DNA from: JBHOQS01 sp042408875
GTDB lineage: Bacteria; Chloroflexota; UBA11872; JBHOQS01
DNA: 64,000 bases
Direction: 5' to 3'
Assembly (NCBI GenBank): GCA_042408875.1
Contig: JBHOQS010000023.1
Coordinates: 310,001-374,000 of the forward strand
The position numbers were made by a program, and so were the translations under genes. Below are positions 24,556-31,984 of the stretch, piece by piece. The notes under the pieces are model-generated. The model was not told the DNA's origin and made no database searches. It worked only from the letters and a program-made list of their open reading frames with translations. How positions within the stretch are numbered: the stretch's first letter is position 1; every line of letters starts with the position of its first letter.

Positions 24556-25725
24556 TGTGCTCACCATCCCTGGGTGCTGCTGCTCCCCGGGGCTGGCGGG
24601 AGGAGCGTCCAGATAGTCTGGCTGAAGTTCGCCGCGGCGGAAGGCGGCGTACTCCTGATCCAGGAGCGCGCGCAGCTTCTGCTTGAACACCTCAGTATCG
24701 AACTGGGCCGCGTGCGCGGCGATAGCGCGCGAATCGTAGCGCGCCGGATCAAACCCATCCAGCGCGGCAGCCAGCGCATCAACCGTGGGCTCGCGGAAGA
24801 AGCAGCCAGTGACCCCCTCGACGACGGTCTCGAGAGCGCCGCCACCGGCAAAGGCGATCACCGGTCGGCCGGAGGCCATCGCTTCGACTGGCGTGATGCC
24901 GAAGTCCTCCTCGCCAGGGAAGATCAACGCACGGCAGCGTGCCAGATAGCAGCGGGTTTCCTCGTCGGAGAGCCGTCCCAAGAACTCTACGGTCGGCCCG
25001 GCCATGCGCACCAGCTTCTGCCGATCACGGCCGTCGCCAATGACCTTGAGCGGTAGGCGCAGGCGCGTGCATGCCTGCACAGCCAGGTCAGCGCGTTTAT
25101 AGGGGATGAGGCGGCCGACCACCAGGAAGTAGTCGTCGTAGCCGTCGGAGGGACGGAAGCGCGCTGTGTTCACCGGCGGATAGATAACTGCGGCGCGGCG
25201 GCGGTAGTACTTCTCGATCCGGCGGGCGACCGTCTGGGAGATGGCAATGAAGCGGTCCACGCGCTGGGCGCTCACCACGTCCCAGACACGCAGATAACTC
25301 ATCACCAGCGGGAGGACCAGCAACGCCACGCAACCCAGGCCTTCGCGCGCCACATAGTCATGGTAGCTCCAGGCAAAGCGCATAGGCGTGAGGCAATAGT
25401 TGACGTGGAACGTCTCGGGGCGTGTAATCACCCCCTTGCTCCAGGCACTGCTCATCGAGAGCACCAGGTCGTATCCGCTCAGGTTGAACTGCTCGAAGGC
25501 GAGCGGATAGAGGGGCAGGAACGGCTGGTGGTGGCGCAGGACGAACGGCAGCCGTTGCATGAACGAGACGCGGACATCCATCCGCCGAATCGCCGAGCTC
25601 ATCGCCTCAGGCCAGTACATGGACGTGTAGATCGGCGCGTCGGGGAATAGCTCGTGCAGGACCTCGAGGACGCGCTCGGCGCCCCCCATCTGGTTCAGGT
25701 AGTCATGAACGATCGCAACGCGCAT
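24547..25725 (-). CDS. Glycosyltransferase family 4
   Basis: A 392-residue GT-B glycosyltransferase. The N-terminal domain begins VAIVHDYLNQMGGAERVLEV, the glycine-rich acceptor loop of family 4. The C-terminal nucleotide-sugar domain contains VGRLIPYKRADLAVQA and the E-x7-E-type motif FPGEEDFGITPVEAMASG. Enzymes with this N-terminus transfer mannose or similar sugars to lipid-linked intermediates; the exact donor is unknown. It acts at the cytoplasmic membrane face after the initiating transferase encoded by the preceding gene, whose stop lies 28 bases upstream. Confidence 0.93.
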   Translation of the reverse strand: MRVAIVHDYLNQMGGAERVLEVLHELFPDAPIYTSMYWPEAMSSAIRRMDVRVSFMQRLPFVLRHHQPFLPLYPLAFEQFNLSGYDLVLSMSSAWSKGVITRPETFHVNYCLTPMRFAWSYHDYVAREGLGCVALLVLPLVMSYLRVWDVVSAQRVDRFIAISQTVARRIEKYYRRRAAVIYPPVNTARFRPSDGYDDYFLVVGRLIPYKRADLAVQACTRLRLPLKVIGDGRDRQKLVRMAGPTVEFLGRLSDEETRCYLARCRALIFPGEEDFGITPVEAMASGRPVIAFAGGGALETVVEGVTGCFFREPTVDALAAALDGFDPARYDSRAIAAHAAQFDTEVFKQKLRALLDQEYAAFRRGELQPDYLDAPPASPGEQQHPGMVSTAV

Positions 25726-25753
25726 CGCGGGATTACAGCCGGGCCAGCAAACG

Positions 25754-27268
25754 CTAGTAGGCGCCGCTGCCGGCCAGCACAGCTGGGATGGTTTTGAGCA
25801 GGATTTTCAGATCCAGGCCGAGCGACCAATTCTCGATGTAGTAGATATCGAGCATCACCATCTCATCGAAGGTGAGCGACGAGCGGCCGCTCACCTGCCA
25901 CAGGCCGGTGAGACCGGGCGTCACCGCTAGGCGCTTCTTGTGCCATTCCTCGTAGCGCTCGACCTCGCGCGGGATGGGCGCCCGCGGACCGACCAGGCTG
26001 ATATCGCCCTTGAGCACATTCCAGAGCTGCGGCAGCTCATCCAGGGAGAACCGGCGCAGGACGCGTCCGACGCGGGTGCAGCGGGGGTCGTTCTTCATCT
26101 TGAAGATCGGGCCGCCGACCTCGTTCTGGGCAGCGAGCTGCGCCAGCAGCGCCTCCGCGTCCTTGCGCATCGTGCGGAACTTGTAAAGGGTGAAGTGGCG
26201 TCCACCGCGACCTACCCGCGTCTGGCGGAAGATAATTTCCCCCTCGGAGTCGAGCTTGATCAGCAGGGCAATAATCGCCATTGGCACGGCAGCGATCAGC
26301 AACCCACACGCCGCCAGGGTAATGTCAATCGCCCGCTTGATGAACAGGTTCACGCCGTGGATCGAGACCTGGTTGAACGCGATCAGCGGAATACCGGCCA
26401 CATCGTCGACGTCCACCCGCGACAGGCTCATCTCGTAGAGGTCGGGGACCAGCCGAAACTCGACGCCGAGCCGGCGGCAGCGCTCGACGATCTCGATGAT
26501 CCGCGCGTGCGAGTACGAGGGCAGCGCGATCACGACATCGTCCACCCGCTCTCGGCGCACCACCGCTTCGATGTCATCCGTTCCGCCGAGCACAGCGAAG
26601 CGCCCGAAATGGGCGCGCATGGCCCAGGCCGTGTCATCGAGGAAGCCGACGAGTGTGTAGCCCAGGCTGGGGCGGCTGGCAATCTGCTGCATGATCATCT
26701 TGCCCATGTATCCACCGCCCACGACCAGCATCCGCCGAGCGCCGATCCCTTTGCGCCGCAAGTGCCCCAAGATGGCGCGGGCCGCGGCCTTTCCTAGCCC
26801 GAGGAAGAGCACCAGGCTGAACCAGGTGTAGACCAGCACCCCACGGGAGTAATGCCCGGGCTGGAGCATAAAGAAGAGCACTACCACCAGGGCGACGCTA
26901 ATAGTGGCCGCAGAGACCACTGCACCGAGTTCGTCCAGCAGCTCAGTTCCGTGTCGCGGGCTGTACAGGCCCTTCAGGGTGAGCGTCACCAGCATGCTGA
27001 CAGAGAGGAACACTTGCACCGGGAAGTAGAATGACAGCGGCGCGTATTGGAACTCGTTCAGGTTGGGCCCAACCTCGAGCTCGTAGCGGACAATGTACGC
27101 AACGACGAACGCCAGGTTCGTCAGGAGCAGGTCGGCGAGAACGAGGCAGGCACGGGTGATCGCGGCTGCACGCCGCGGACCGGACCGGCTGGCCAGCAGG
27201 GCCGCCTCTGACTGGCCCGGCTCCAGCACGCGCAGGTCCGGTAGCGTATTCCCGGTGGGCTCGGTCAT
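25754..27268 (-). CDS. Polyprenyl-phosphate sugar-1-phosphate transferase (exopolysaccharide initiating enzyme)
   Basis: A 504-residue WbaP/WcaJ-type enzyme that moves a hexose-1-phosphate from a nucleotide sugar to undecaprenyl phosphate, starting each repeat unit. The N-terminal half has several membrane helices (residues about 30-170) and a Rossmann-like CoA-binding-type region (RRMLVVGGGYMGKMIMQQ). The C-terminal catalytic domain contains KRAIDITLAACGLL, FRQTRVGRGGRHFTLYKFRT, SLDELPQLWNVLKGDISLVG and PGLTGLWQVSGR. Length is normal. A hairpin with a T7 run (27294-27316) lies just upstream. Confidence 0.95.
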   Translation of the reverse strand: MTEPTGNTLPDLRVLEPGQSEAALLASRSGPRRAAAITRACLVLADLLLTNLAFVVAYIVRYELEVGPNLNEFQYAPLSFYFPVQVFLSVSMLVTLTLKGLYSPRHGTELLDELGAVVSAATISVALVVVLFFMLQPGHYSRGVLVYTWFSLVLFLGLGKAAARAILGHLRRKGIGARRMLVVGGGYMGKMIMQQIASRPSLGYTLVGFLDDTAWAMRAHFGRFAVLGGTDDIEAVVRRERVDDVVIALPSYSHARIIEIVERCRRLGVEFRLVPDLYEMSLSRVDVDDVAGIPLIAFNQVSIHGVNLFIKRAIDITLAACGLLIAAVPMAIIALLIKLDSEGEIIFRQTRVGRGGRHFTLYKFRTMRKDAEALLAQLAAQNEVGGPIFKMKNDPRCTRVGRVLRRFSLDELPQLWNVLKGDISLVGPRAPIPREVERYEEWHKKRLAVTPGLTGLWQVSGRSSLTFDEMVMLDIYYIENWSLGLDLKILLKTIPAVLAGSGAY

Positions 27269-27293
27269 CCTGCCCTCACCTCACCATGTTTGG

Positions 27294-27316
27294 AAAAAAA
27301 CCGTCTGCTTCCGCAG
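27294..27316 (-). terminator. Weak intrinsic terminator or attenuator inside EPS operon
   Basis: Reading on the minus strand, CTGC-GGAA-GCAG (27305-27316) is followed after four bases by seven T residues (27294-27300). The stem is only 4 bp, so termination would be partial. It lies between the first glycosyltransferase gene and the initiating transferase gene. Confidence 0.4.
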
Positions 27317-27359
27317 TCCCTCGCGCGCCCGGGGCCGGGTGGGAGCGCCGGGGCCGCCG

Positions 27360-28550
27360 TCACTGCGCTGGCACAGGCGCAGCCCGTAGAGCCGCCGCAT
27401 CATGATAGGCCCGCACGCATTCCCGAGCGGTCGCCATCCATGAGAACGATGTAGCACGAGCCAGGCCACGTTCGCGCAGCTCCTGCGCCAGCGCTGGCCG
27501 GGTGAGCACCTGTTCCATTGCTGCGGCTAGGGCATCCACATTGTCCGGCGACACAGTGATCCCGGCGTCGCCAACGATCTCAGGCAGCGAGGACGTGGTA
27601 GACGTCACCACCGGTGTCCCACAGGCCATTGCCTCCAGCGGCGGAAAGCCGAAGCCCTCGTACTGTGAGGGATAGACGAAAAGTTCGGCGGCATTATACC
27701 ACAAGGGAAGCTGTTCTCCTGGAACATAGCCGGGCAGCAGCACCGCGTCACTGAGCCCTTCCTCCTCGATGGCCTGGAAGATGCGCTCGTACATCCAGCC
27801 CTTGCCACCGACGAGGGCGAGGCGGTGGGGCAGGCCAATGCGGTGGCGTAGGCGCGCAAACGCACGCACCAGCGTATCGACGTTCTTCCGCGGCTCCAGC
27901 GTGCCGACGTAGAGCACCAGCGGCTGGGGTACGCCCAGCCGGGCCGCTGCACCAGTGCGGCCGCCGGCCAGGGGGGCGAACTCGGGGTCCACGCCGGGGT
28001 AGACGACGCGGACCTTGTCCGCGGGGACACGGAACAAGCGCAGGATGTCGCGACGTGTGCTGGCCGAATCAGCCAGGACCAGCCGCGCGCGGTGCACCGT
28101 CAGGGCAGTGAAGAGACGCAGATACGTGCGCTTGGCACGGCTGAACCGGTCGGGGAACAGCATGAAGGTGAGGTCGTGGATCGTCACCACGGTCGGGCAC
28201 GGCGCTGCTAGCGGCACCACGTTCAGCGGCGAATGAATCACCTGCGCATCGATGCGCAGGGCCTCTAGGGGCAGGATGCTCTGTTCCCAGCAGATGCGTA
28301 CCGCGGGCACGACGGTGGGCAGGTGCGCCCGACGAGCCACGAACCGCCCCCGCGCCGCCGCCGCCGCGGCTTCGCTCCACAGCCAGTCGAGCGCGGCAAT
28401 CTCGTTGTGCGTGAAGATCGTGTAGCGTCCAGCGGGGTCCGCCAGGGGCAGATGGCTCAGGAGCTGGCGGATGTACTTACTGATGCCGGCATTGCGATAG
28501 TCGTGGCTGGTGAAAAGCTTCTGAGCGTTGAGTGCGACATGCAGCGCCAT
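27360..28550 (-). CDS. Glycosyltransferase family 4 (GT1/GT4 fold)
   Basis: A 396-residue GT-B enzyme, the first gene of the minus-strand polysaccharide operon. The N-terminal domain has the HVALNAQKLFTSHDYRNAGI start with a glycine-containing acceptor loop. The C-terminal half shows VLYVGTLEPRKNVDTLVRAF, the donor-binding region LLPGYVPGEQLPLWYNAAEL and the acidic motif PSQYEGFGFPPLEAMACG. The fold and motifs match mannosyl- or glucosyl-transferases such as WbdA-like proteins; specificity is not predictable. Its upstream region carries a 16-bp tandem duplication and two inverted repeats. Confidence 0.93.
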   Translation of the reverse strand: MALHVALNAQKLFTSHDYRNAGISKYIRQLLSHLPLADPAGRYTIFTHNEIAALDWLWSEAAAAAARGRFVARRAHLPTVVPAVRICWEQSILPLEALRIDAQVIHSPLNVVPLAAPCPTVVTIHDLTFMLFPDRFSRAKRTYLRLFTALTVHRARLVLADSASTRRDILRLFRVPADKVRVVYPGVDPEFAPLAGGRTGAAARLGVPQPLVLYVGTLEPRKNVDTLVRAFARLRHRIGLPHRLALVGGKGWMYERIFQAIEEEGLSDAVLLPGYVPGEQLPLWYNAAELFVYPSQYEGFGFPPLEAMACGTPVVTSTTSSLPEIVGDAGITVSPDNVDALAAAMEQVLTRPALAQELRERGLARATSFSWMATARECVRAYHDAAALRAAPVPAQ

Positions 28551-28595
28551 GGGTCGTTTGTCAGTCCTTTGATTTGGCCCTTCGGTTTAGTCGTT

Positions 28596-28690
28596 CTCAG
28601 TGCCTGTTTGGCTCAGTGCCTGTTTGGCTCAGGTTCGCGATTCGTTCGCCCCGAACGATTCAGACGATCCACTACCTCTGATACGATCAG
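28596..28690. promoter_or_regulatory. EPS operon control region: tandem 16-mer and two inverted repeats
   Basis: CTCAGTGCCTGTTTGG is duplicated perfectly at 28596-28611 and 28612-28627, with a further CTCAGG start. Upstream with respect to the minus-strand operon lie TCGTTCG-CCC-CGAACGA (28642-28658) and CTGAT-ACG-ATCAG (28678-28690), both perfect inverted repeats with 3-bp centres. These look like regulator-binding sites. No good -35/-10 pair was found. Confidence 0.55.
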
Positions 28691-28730
28691 CGAAAGCGCG
28701 CGTGTTCCGGACGTGTGTCTGGCAGCAAGG

Positions 28731-28820
28731 CTACCGGCCGCCAAAGAGTAGGGCTAGAATAACCACCACGGCGACGGTGAGGAGGCCAGTCAGGATCAGA
28801 TGGCTGTAGCGCATGTGCAT
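28731..28820 (-). CDS. 29-residue single-helix membrane microprotein
   Basis: The frame from ATG (28818-28820) to TAG (28731-28733) encodes MHMRYSHL followed by a hydrophobic helix ILTGLLTVAVVVILALLF and a GGR end. The start is preceded by AAGGAACAACC, a usable ribosome-binding site. It is a predicted one-helix membrane peptide with a basic N-terminus, likely N-in. It lies upstream of the polysaccharide operon on the same strand, 180 bases from its first gene. Family unknown; the case rests on the hydrophobic pattern, start context and a comparable microprotein at 19873-19983. Confidence 0.55.
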   Translation of the reverse strand: MHMRYSHLILTGLLTVAVVVILALLFGGR

Positions 28821-29175
28821 GGTTGTTCCTTCAGCCTGCCTATCAGTGCGTCCCTGCCTGCCGGGCTGTCGGCATGCTAGCAGGGGCAATTTGCCACAGT
28901 CGCACAACCGGGGTGCCGGGACTGCTTGTCCACGCCGGGAGGCGGTTGTATAATGTGCCGTGCTCACCCGGTGGCGTGGTGCCGGCCAGCCTGCAGCGTT
29001 GCGCCGGCCGGACGACGGCGTCCCTCTCCACGCATCATAACCCAGCCGGCTGATGACACGCCAGTTCAACGGAGTAGCGCGCAGCCGGACGCGGGCACAG
29101 ATCCAGGCGCTCGCCTGAAGAACCCGACCGATCCAGTTCGACCGCGCGCCGCGCCTGTGAGGGAACGACGCAGAG
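28821..29175. other. Spacer with promoter and long leader of recombinase gene
   Basis: It holds the promoter at 28926-28954 and about 215 bases of transcribed leader (from about 28961) rich in GC inverted segments. No coding frame or known riboswitch is recognised. Confidence 0.5.
28926..28954 (+). promoter_or_regulatory. Consensus -10 promoter of recombinase operon
   Basis: TTGTCC (28926-28931) and a perfect TATAAT (28949-28954) with a 17-bp spacer. The predicted start at about 28961 leaves an unusually long leader before ATG 29176. Confidence 0.75.
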
Positions 29176-30144
29176 ATGAGTCGCAAAACCTCCGCTCCCT
29201 CAGAGCTGGGATCCTCGGTCATGGAGCAGCAGCTCGGCCGTTTCCTGGAGTACCTGCGCACCCAGCGGGGGTTCTCCCCGAACACGCTGGCGGCGTACCA
29301 GAACGACCTGCTGCAGCTTATGCACTTCGTTCGAGAACAAGCGGGCGCCTGCGGCTCGAACGATGCTGCAGCGGGGGGCCAGCAGGCGTCCATCGACTCG
29401 TGGGAACTCACGCATGATCAGATCAAGGCGTTCGCCGCCAGCCTTGAGCTGCGTGAGTACGCCTCGTCGTCGCGAGCCCGCAAGCTGGCCGCGATAAAGT
29501 CGTTTTTCCATTATCTGGTCGAGGCAGGGCTGGTGCACCACGACCCGACGGCGCGCGTGAATGCACCGCGGGTCCATAAGACCCAGCCACGCACAATTAC
29601 CGTGGAGGAGGTTGACCGGCTCCTGGCACAGCCGGCCAAGCAGGATACACCTGAGGCGCTACGTGACAGTGCGATGCTGTCGCTGCTCTATTCCACTGGG
29701 ATGCGTGTGACGGAACTCGTATCGCTGAACCTGTCCGACATCGACCTGGCGCGCGCAACGGTACGATGTGCTGGGCGGCGGGCGCGCCAGCGCATCATTC
29801 CGATCAGCTATCGCGCTGTGGCTGCGCTGGAGCGCTACCTCGCCGAGGGGCGGCCGGCGCTCTGTCATTCCGCGGACGAGCAGGCGCTCTTCTTGAACCA
29901 CCGCGGTTCGCGGCTGACGCGGCAGGGCTTCTGGCTGATCATCCGATCACACGCACGTCAGGCGGGTATCGCGTCGCCGATCACACCACATACCTTGCGT
30001 CATTCCTTCGCAGCCCATAAGGTCCAGGACGGCGCAGACTTGCGTGAGGTGCAAGAGCTGCTGGGACATGCCAACATCTCCACCACGCAGGTGTACGCCC
30101 AGCTCGTTGCCGAGCGGGCACGCCAGCCGATCCAGGAGGGCTAG
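29176..30144 (+). CDS. Tyrosine recombinase, XerC/XerD-like, Lys-to-Arg variant
   Basis: A 322-residue tyrosine recombinase with an N-terminal SAM-like core-binding domain (LGRFLEYLRTQRGFSPNTLA) and a C-terminal catalytic domain. Catalytic residues visible: Arg in STGMRVTELVSL, His-x-x-Arg in HTLRHSFA, the second His in LLGHANIST and Tyr in TTQVYAQL. The beta-hairpin that normally carries the catalytic lysine (GKGxKxR) reads AGRRARQRIIPIS, with no lysine. Xer proteins resolve chromosome dimers; others integrate elements. With an ordinary chromosomal context and no flanking repeats, a housekeeping Xer role is the default. An ATG 45 bases downstream is an alternative start. A HAD gene follows after 17 bases. 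Confidence 0.9.
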   Translation: MSRKTSAPSELGSSVMEQQLGRFLEYLRTQRGFSPNTLAAYQNDLLQLMHFVREQAGACGSNDAAAGGQQASIDSWELTHDQIKAFAASLELREYASSSRARKLAAIKSFFHYLVEAGLVHHDPTARVNAPRVHKTQPRTITVEEVDRLLAQPAKQDTPEALRDSAMLSLLYSTGMRVTELVSLNLSDIDLARATVRCAGRRARQRIIPISYRAVAALERYLAEGRPALCHSADEQALFLNHRGSRLTRQGFWLIIRSHARQAGIASPITPHTLRHSFAAHKVQDGADLREVQELLGHANISTTQVYAQLVAERARQPIQEG

Positions 30145-30161
30145 CCGCGCTGCCAGCTTCG

Positions 30162-31037
30162 ATGCCCGTCTACCGGCTGATTGCTCTCGACGTCGATGGG
30201 ACACTGCTGAACAGCGGCGGCCAGATTAGCCCGCGCACGAAGGCCGCGGTGTGCGCCGCCGCGGCTGCTGGCTGCGTCGTCGTGCTAGCAACAGGGCGAC
30301 GGTACCGCACGGCGCTGCCCATCGCCGAGGCGCTCGGCTGCTGCCCTGTATTGGTTTGTAGCCAGGGGGCAACGATCTGGCACAATGGTGTGCTGCTGTA
30401 CCACCAGCACATGACGCTTCCGGCGGCGCTCCACGTCGTGGAGGTACACCGCGCCTGCGGTGTGCCGGTAGTGCTGTTCGGCAACGTAGCTGTCGATAGC
30501 TCGCGCGATATTATTTTCGTAGATGGCGATTGGAGTGCGAATCCGCGGCTGCGCGCGTATATTGAGCGGAACGCACAGTGGGTGCGCCAGTACGAGGATG
30601 GCTGCCTGGCCGCCGGTCCTGTGCAGACGATCACGCTCGAGAGTGTGGACCGGCTCCAGCGCCTGCGTGAGGAACTAGAGCGCCATCCGCAGGCGGGCGC
30701 GCTCTACCGGGTGATCTATTCGTTGACCCAGCTTGCCGGGGGCGGCGCTATCGAAGTCCTGCATCCTGGCGTGTCCAAGGCCACTGCGCTACAGCACCTC
30801 TGCCAGGAGTTCGGCATCTCCCGCCAGCAGGTGCTGGCGATTGGGGACAACGTGAACGACGTCGAGATGCTGGAATTCGCCGGCCTCGGTGTAGCGGTGG
30901 CCAATGCAAGCGACGAAGCAAAGCGGGCTGCACGGCTTGTCGCGCCCTCACATGACGAGGATGGGGTGGCTCTCACCCTCGAAGAGTACGTGCTCGATGG
31001 CCGGCCCGCGGAGAGTGCGACCTCGCCGGCGCCATGA
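30162..31037 (+). CDS. Cof-type HAD-IIB family phosphatase
   Basis: A 291-residue HAD hydrolase of subfamily IIB. Motif I is ALDVDGTLLNS (residues 8-18) with the nucleophile Asp; motif II is VLATGRR; motif III Lys is in HPGVSKATALQ; motif IV is AIGDNVNDVEML. The IIB cap lies between motifs II and III. Such enzymes dephosphorylate sugar phosphates, flavin or other small phosphates; the substrate is not evident. It sits between the recombinase and an RmlC-like gene with gaps of 17 and 19 bases, so the three probably form one transcript. Confidence 0.9.
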   Translation: MPVYRLIALDVDGTLLNSGGQISPRTKAAVCAAAAAGCVVVLATGRRYRTALPIAEALGCCPVLVCSQGATIWHNGVLLYHQHMTLPAALHVVEVHRACGVPVVLFGNVAVDSSRDIIFVDGDWSANPRLRAYIERNAQWVRQYEDGCLAAGPVQTITLESVDRLQRLREELERHPQAGALYRVIYSLTQLAGGGAIEVLHPGVSKATALQHLCQEFGISRQQVLAIGDNVNDVEMLEFAGLGVAVANASDEAKRAARLVAPSHDEDGVALTLEEYVLDGRPAESATSPAP

Positions 31038-31056
31038 GCTGGAACGGTGGTGATCG

Positions 31057-31635
31057 ATGAGTGCTGGACGGCTCCCGTTCATTACCGCCGATGCGTCGCA
31101 GGCGTGGATCGATGGCCTGATCCTGCGGCGCTTGTACGTCAATCGTGACGCACGAGGAACGCTGGTGGAGACGTTACGCCGGGACTGGACAGATGTCTTC
31201 GATCCGGCGACGCGGCCGTTTGCACAGACGTACTACTCGATCACCTTGCCCGGCGTGGCGCGCGACGAAGACCGCTGGCACGTGCACCGATTCCAGGAGG
31301 ACCGCTTCGTGGTCGCCGCAGGCACCGCCGTCGTGGCGGTCTACGATGCGCGGCCGTCGTCGCCCACACATGGCCAGCTAAACTTGATCCTGCTGGGCGA
31401 GGCGGCCGGCGACGATGGGCAGGTCCTGGTGCTCATTCCGCCCGGTACGTTCCACGGCTTTGTCTGTGTCGGCAGCGCCCCGTGCGTGCTGATGAACTAT
31501 CCGACCCAACTCTACAATCCAGCCGACGAAGGCCGCGTGCCCTTTGCCGAGGCCGGGGTGCGAATGCCAGATGGCCGGCTCTTCTCCTGGGATGTGATAC
31601 GCAACGGATGGCGGCAGGCGGCCGACCCCGGTTAG
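31057..31635 (+). CDS. dTDP-4-dehydrorhamnose 3,5-epimerase-like cupin
   Basis: A 192-residue RmlC-family cupin. It begins with a GLILRRLYVNRDARGTLVET segment, contains the histidine region DRWHVHRFQEDRFVVAAGT and the core LIPPGTFHGF, then NYPTQLYNPADEGRVP as in RmlC proteins. RmlC epimerises C3 and C5 of dTDP-4-keto-6-deoxyglucose on the way to rhamnose. Active-site residues differ enough from classical RmlC that it may act on another nucleotide sugar. It is 19 bases after the HAD gene. Together with rfbB at 20084 it suggests deoxyhexose synthesis. Confidence 0.82.
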   Translation: MSAGRLPFITADASQAWIDGLILRRLYVNRDARGTLVETLRRDWTDVFDPATRPFAQTYYSITLPGVARDEDRWHVHRFQEDRFVVAAGTAVVAVYDARPSSPTHGQLNLILLGEAAGDDGQVLVLIPPGTFHGFVCVGSAPCVLMNYPTQLYNPADEGRVPFAEAGVRMPDGRLFSWDVIRNGWRQAADPG

Positions 31636-31984
31636 CCGGGGTACCGCGCCTCTGCCCGGGCTGCTCCGCTGGCACGCTTCTTGCACAAGGAGCGGCGGCT
31701 CTACCTCGCCTGGTAATACCCACAGAGTGTGGTCCGTCCCGCGACGGCCACTACATAGCTGGTGATCCTGTACCATCTCGCACTGCTTAGGTGCTAGCGG
31801 CAGCGCTGCCCGCAGAGAGCGGCGGGGAGCTGGCCCGTCCGTGTACACGGGCGGGGCCATGGAGAGCCTGCCGGATCGCGAGGTCGAGCATCAGGCGGGC
31901 GCGCACCAAGCGCCCTACCGGTCAAGCACGGCCCCCTGGCCACGCCCAGGCATAGCCGTGCTCGCATGAGTGAGGAGGAGTGGC
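31636..31984. other. Gene-free spacer with GC hairpin
   Basis: The only structure seen is an inverted repeat at 31832-31858, whose core CCCGTCCGTG-TA-CACGGGCGGG has one wobble. It is not followed by a T-run. No coding frame is supported. Confidence 0.5.

Noticed and set aside
29176..30144. Recombinase as the integrase of a mobile element
   Set aside because: No direct repeats, tRNA insertion or cargo genes flank it; neighbouring genes are chromosomal in type. The tRNA-Gln at 2015 is 27 kb away.
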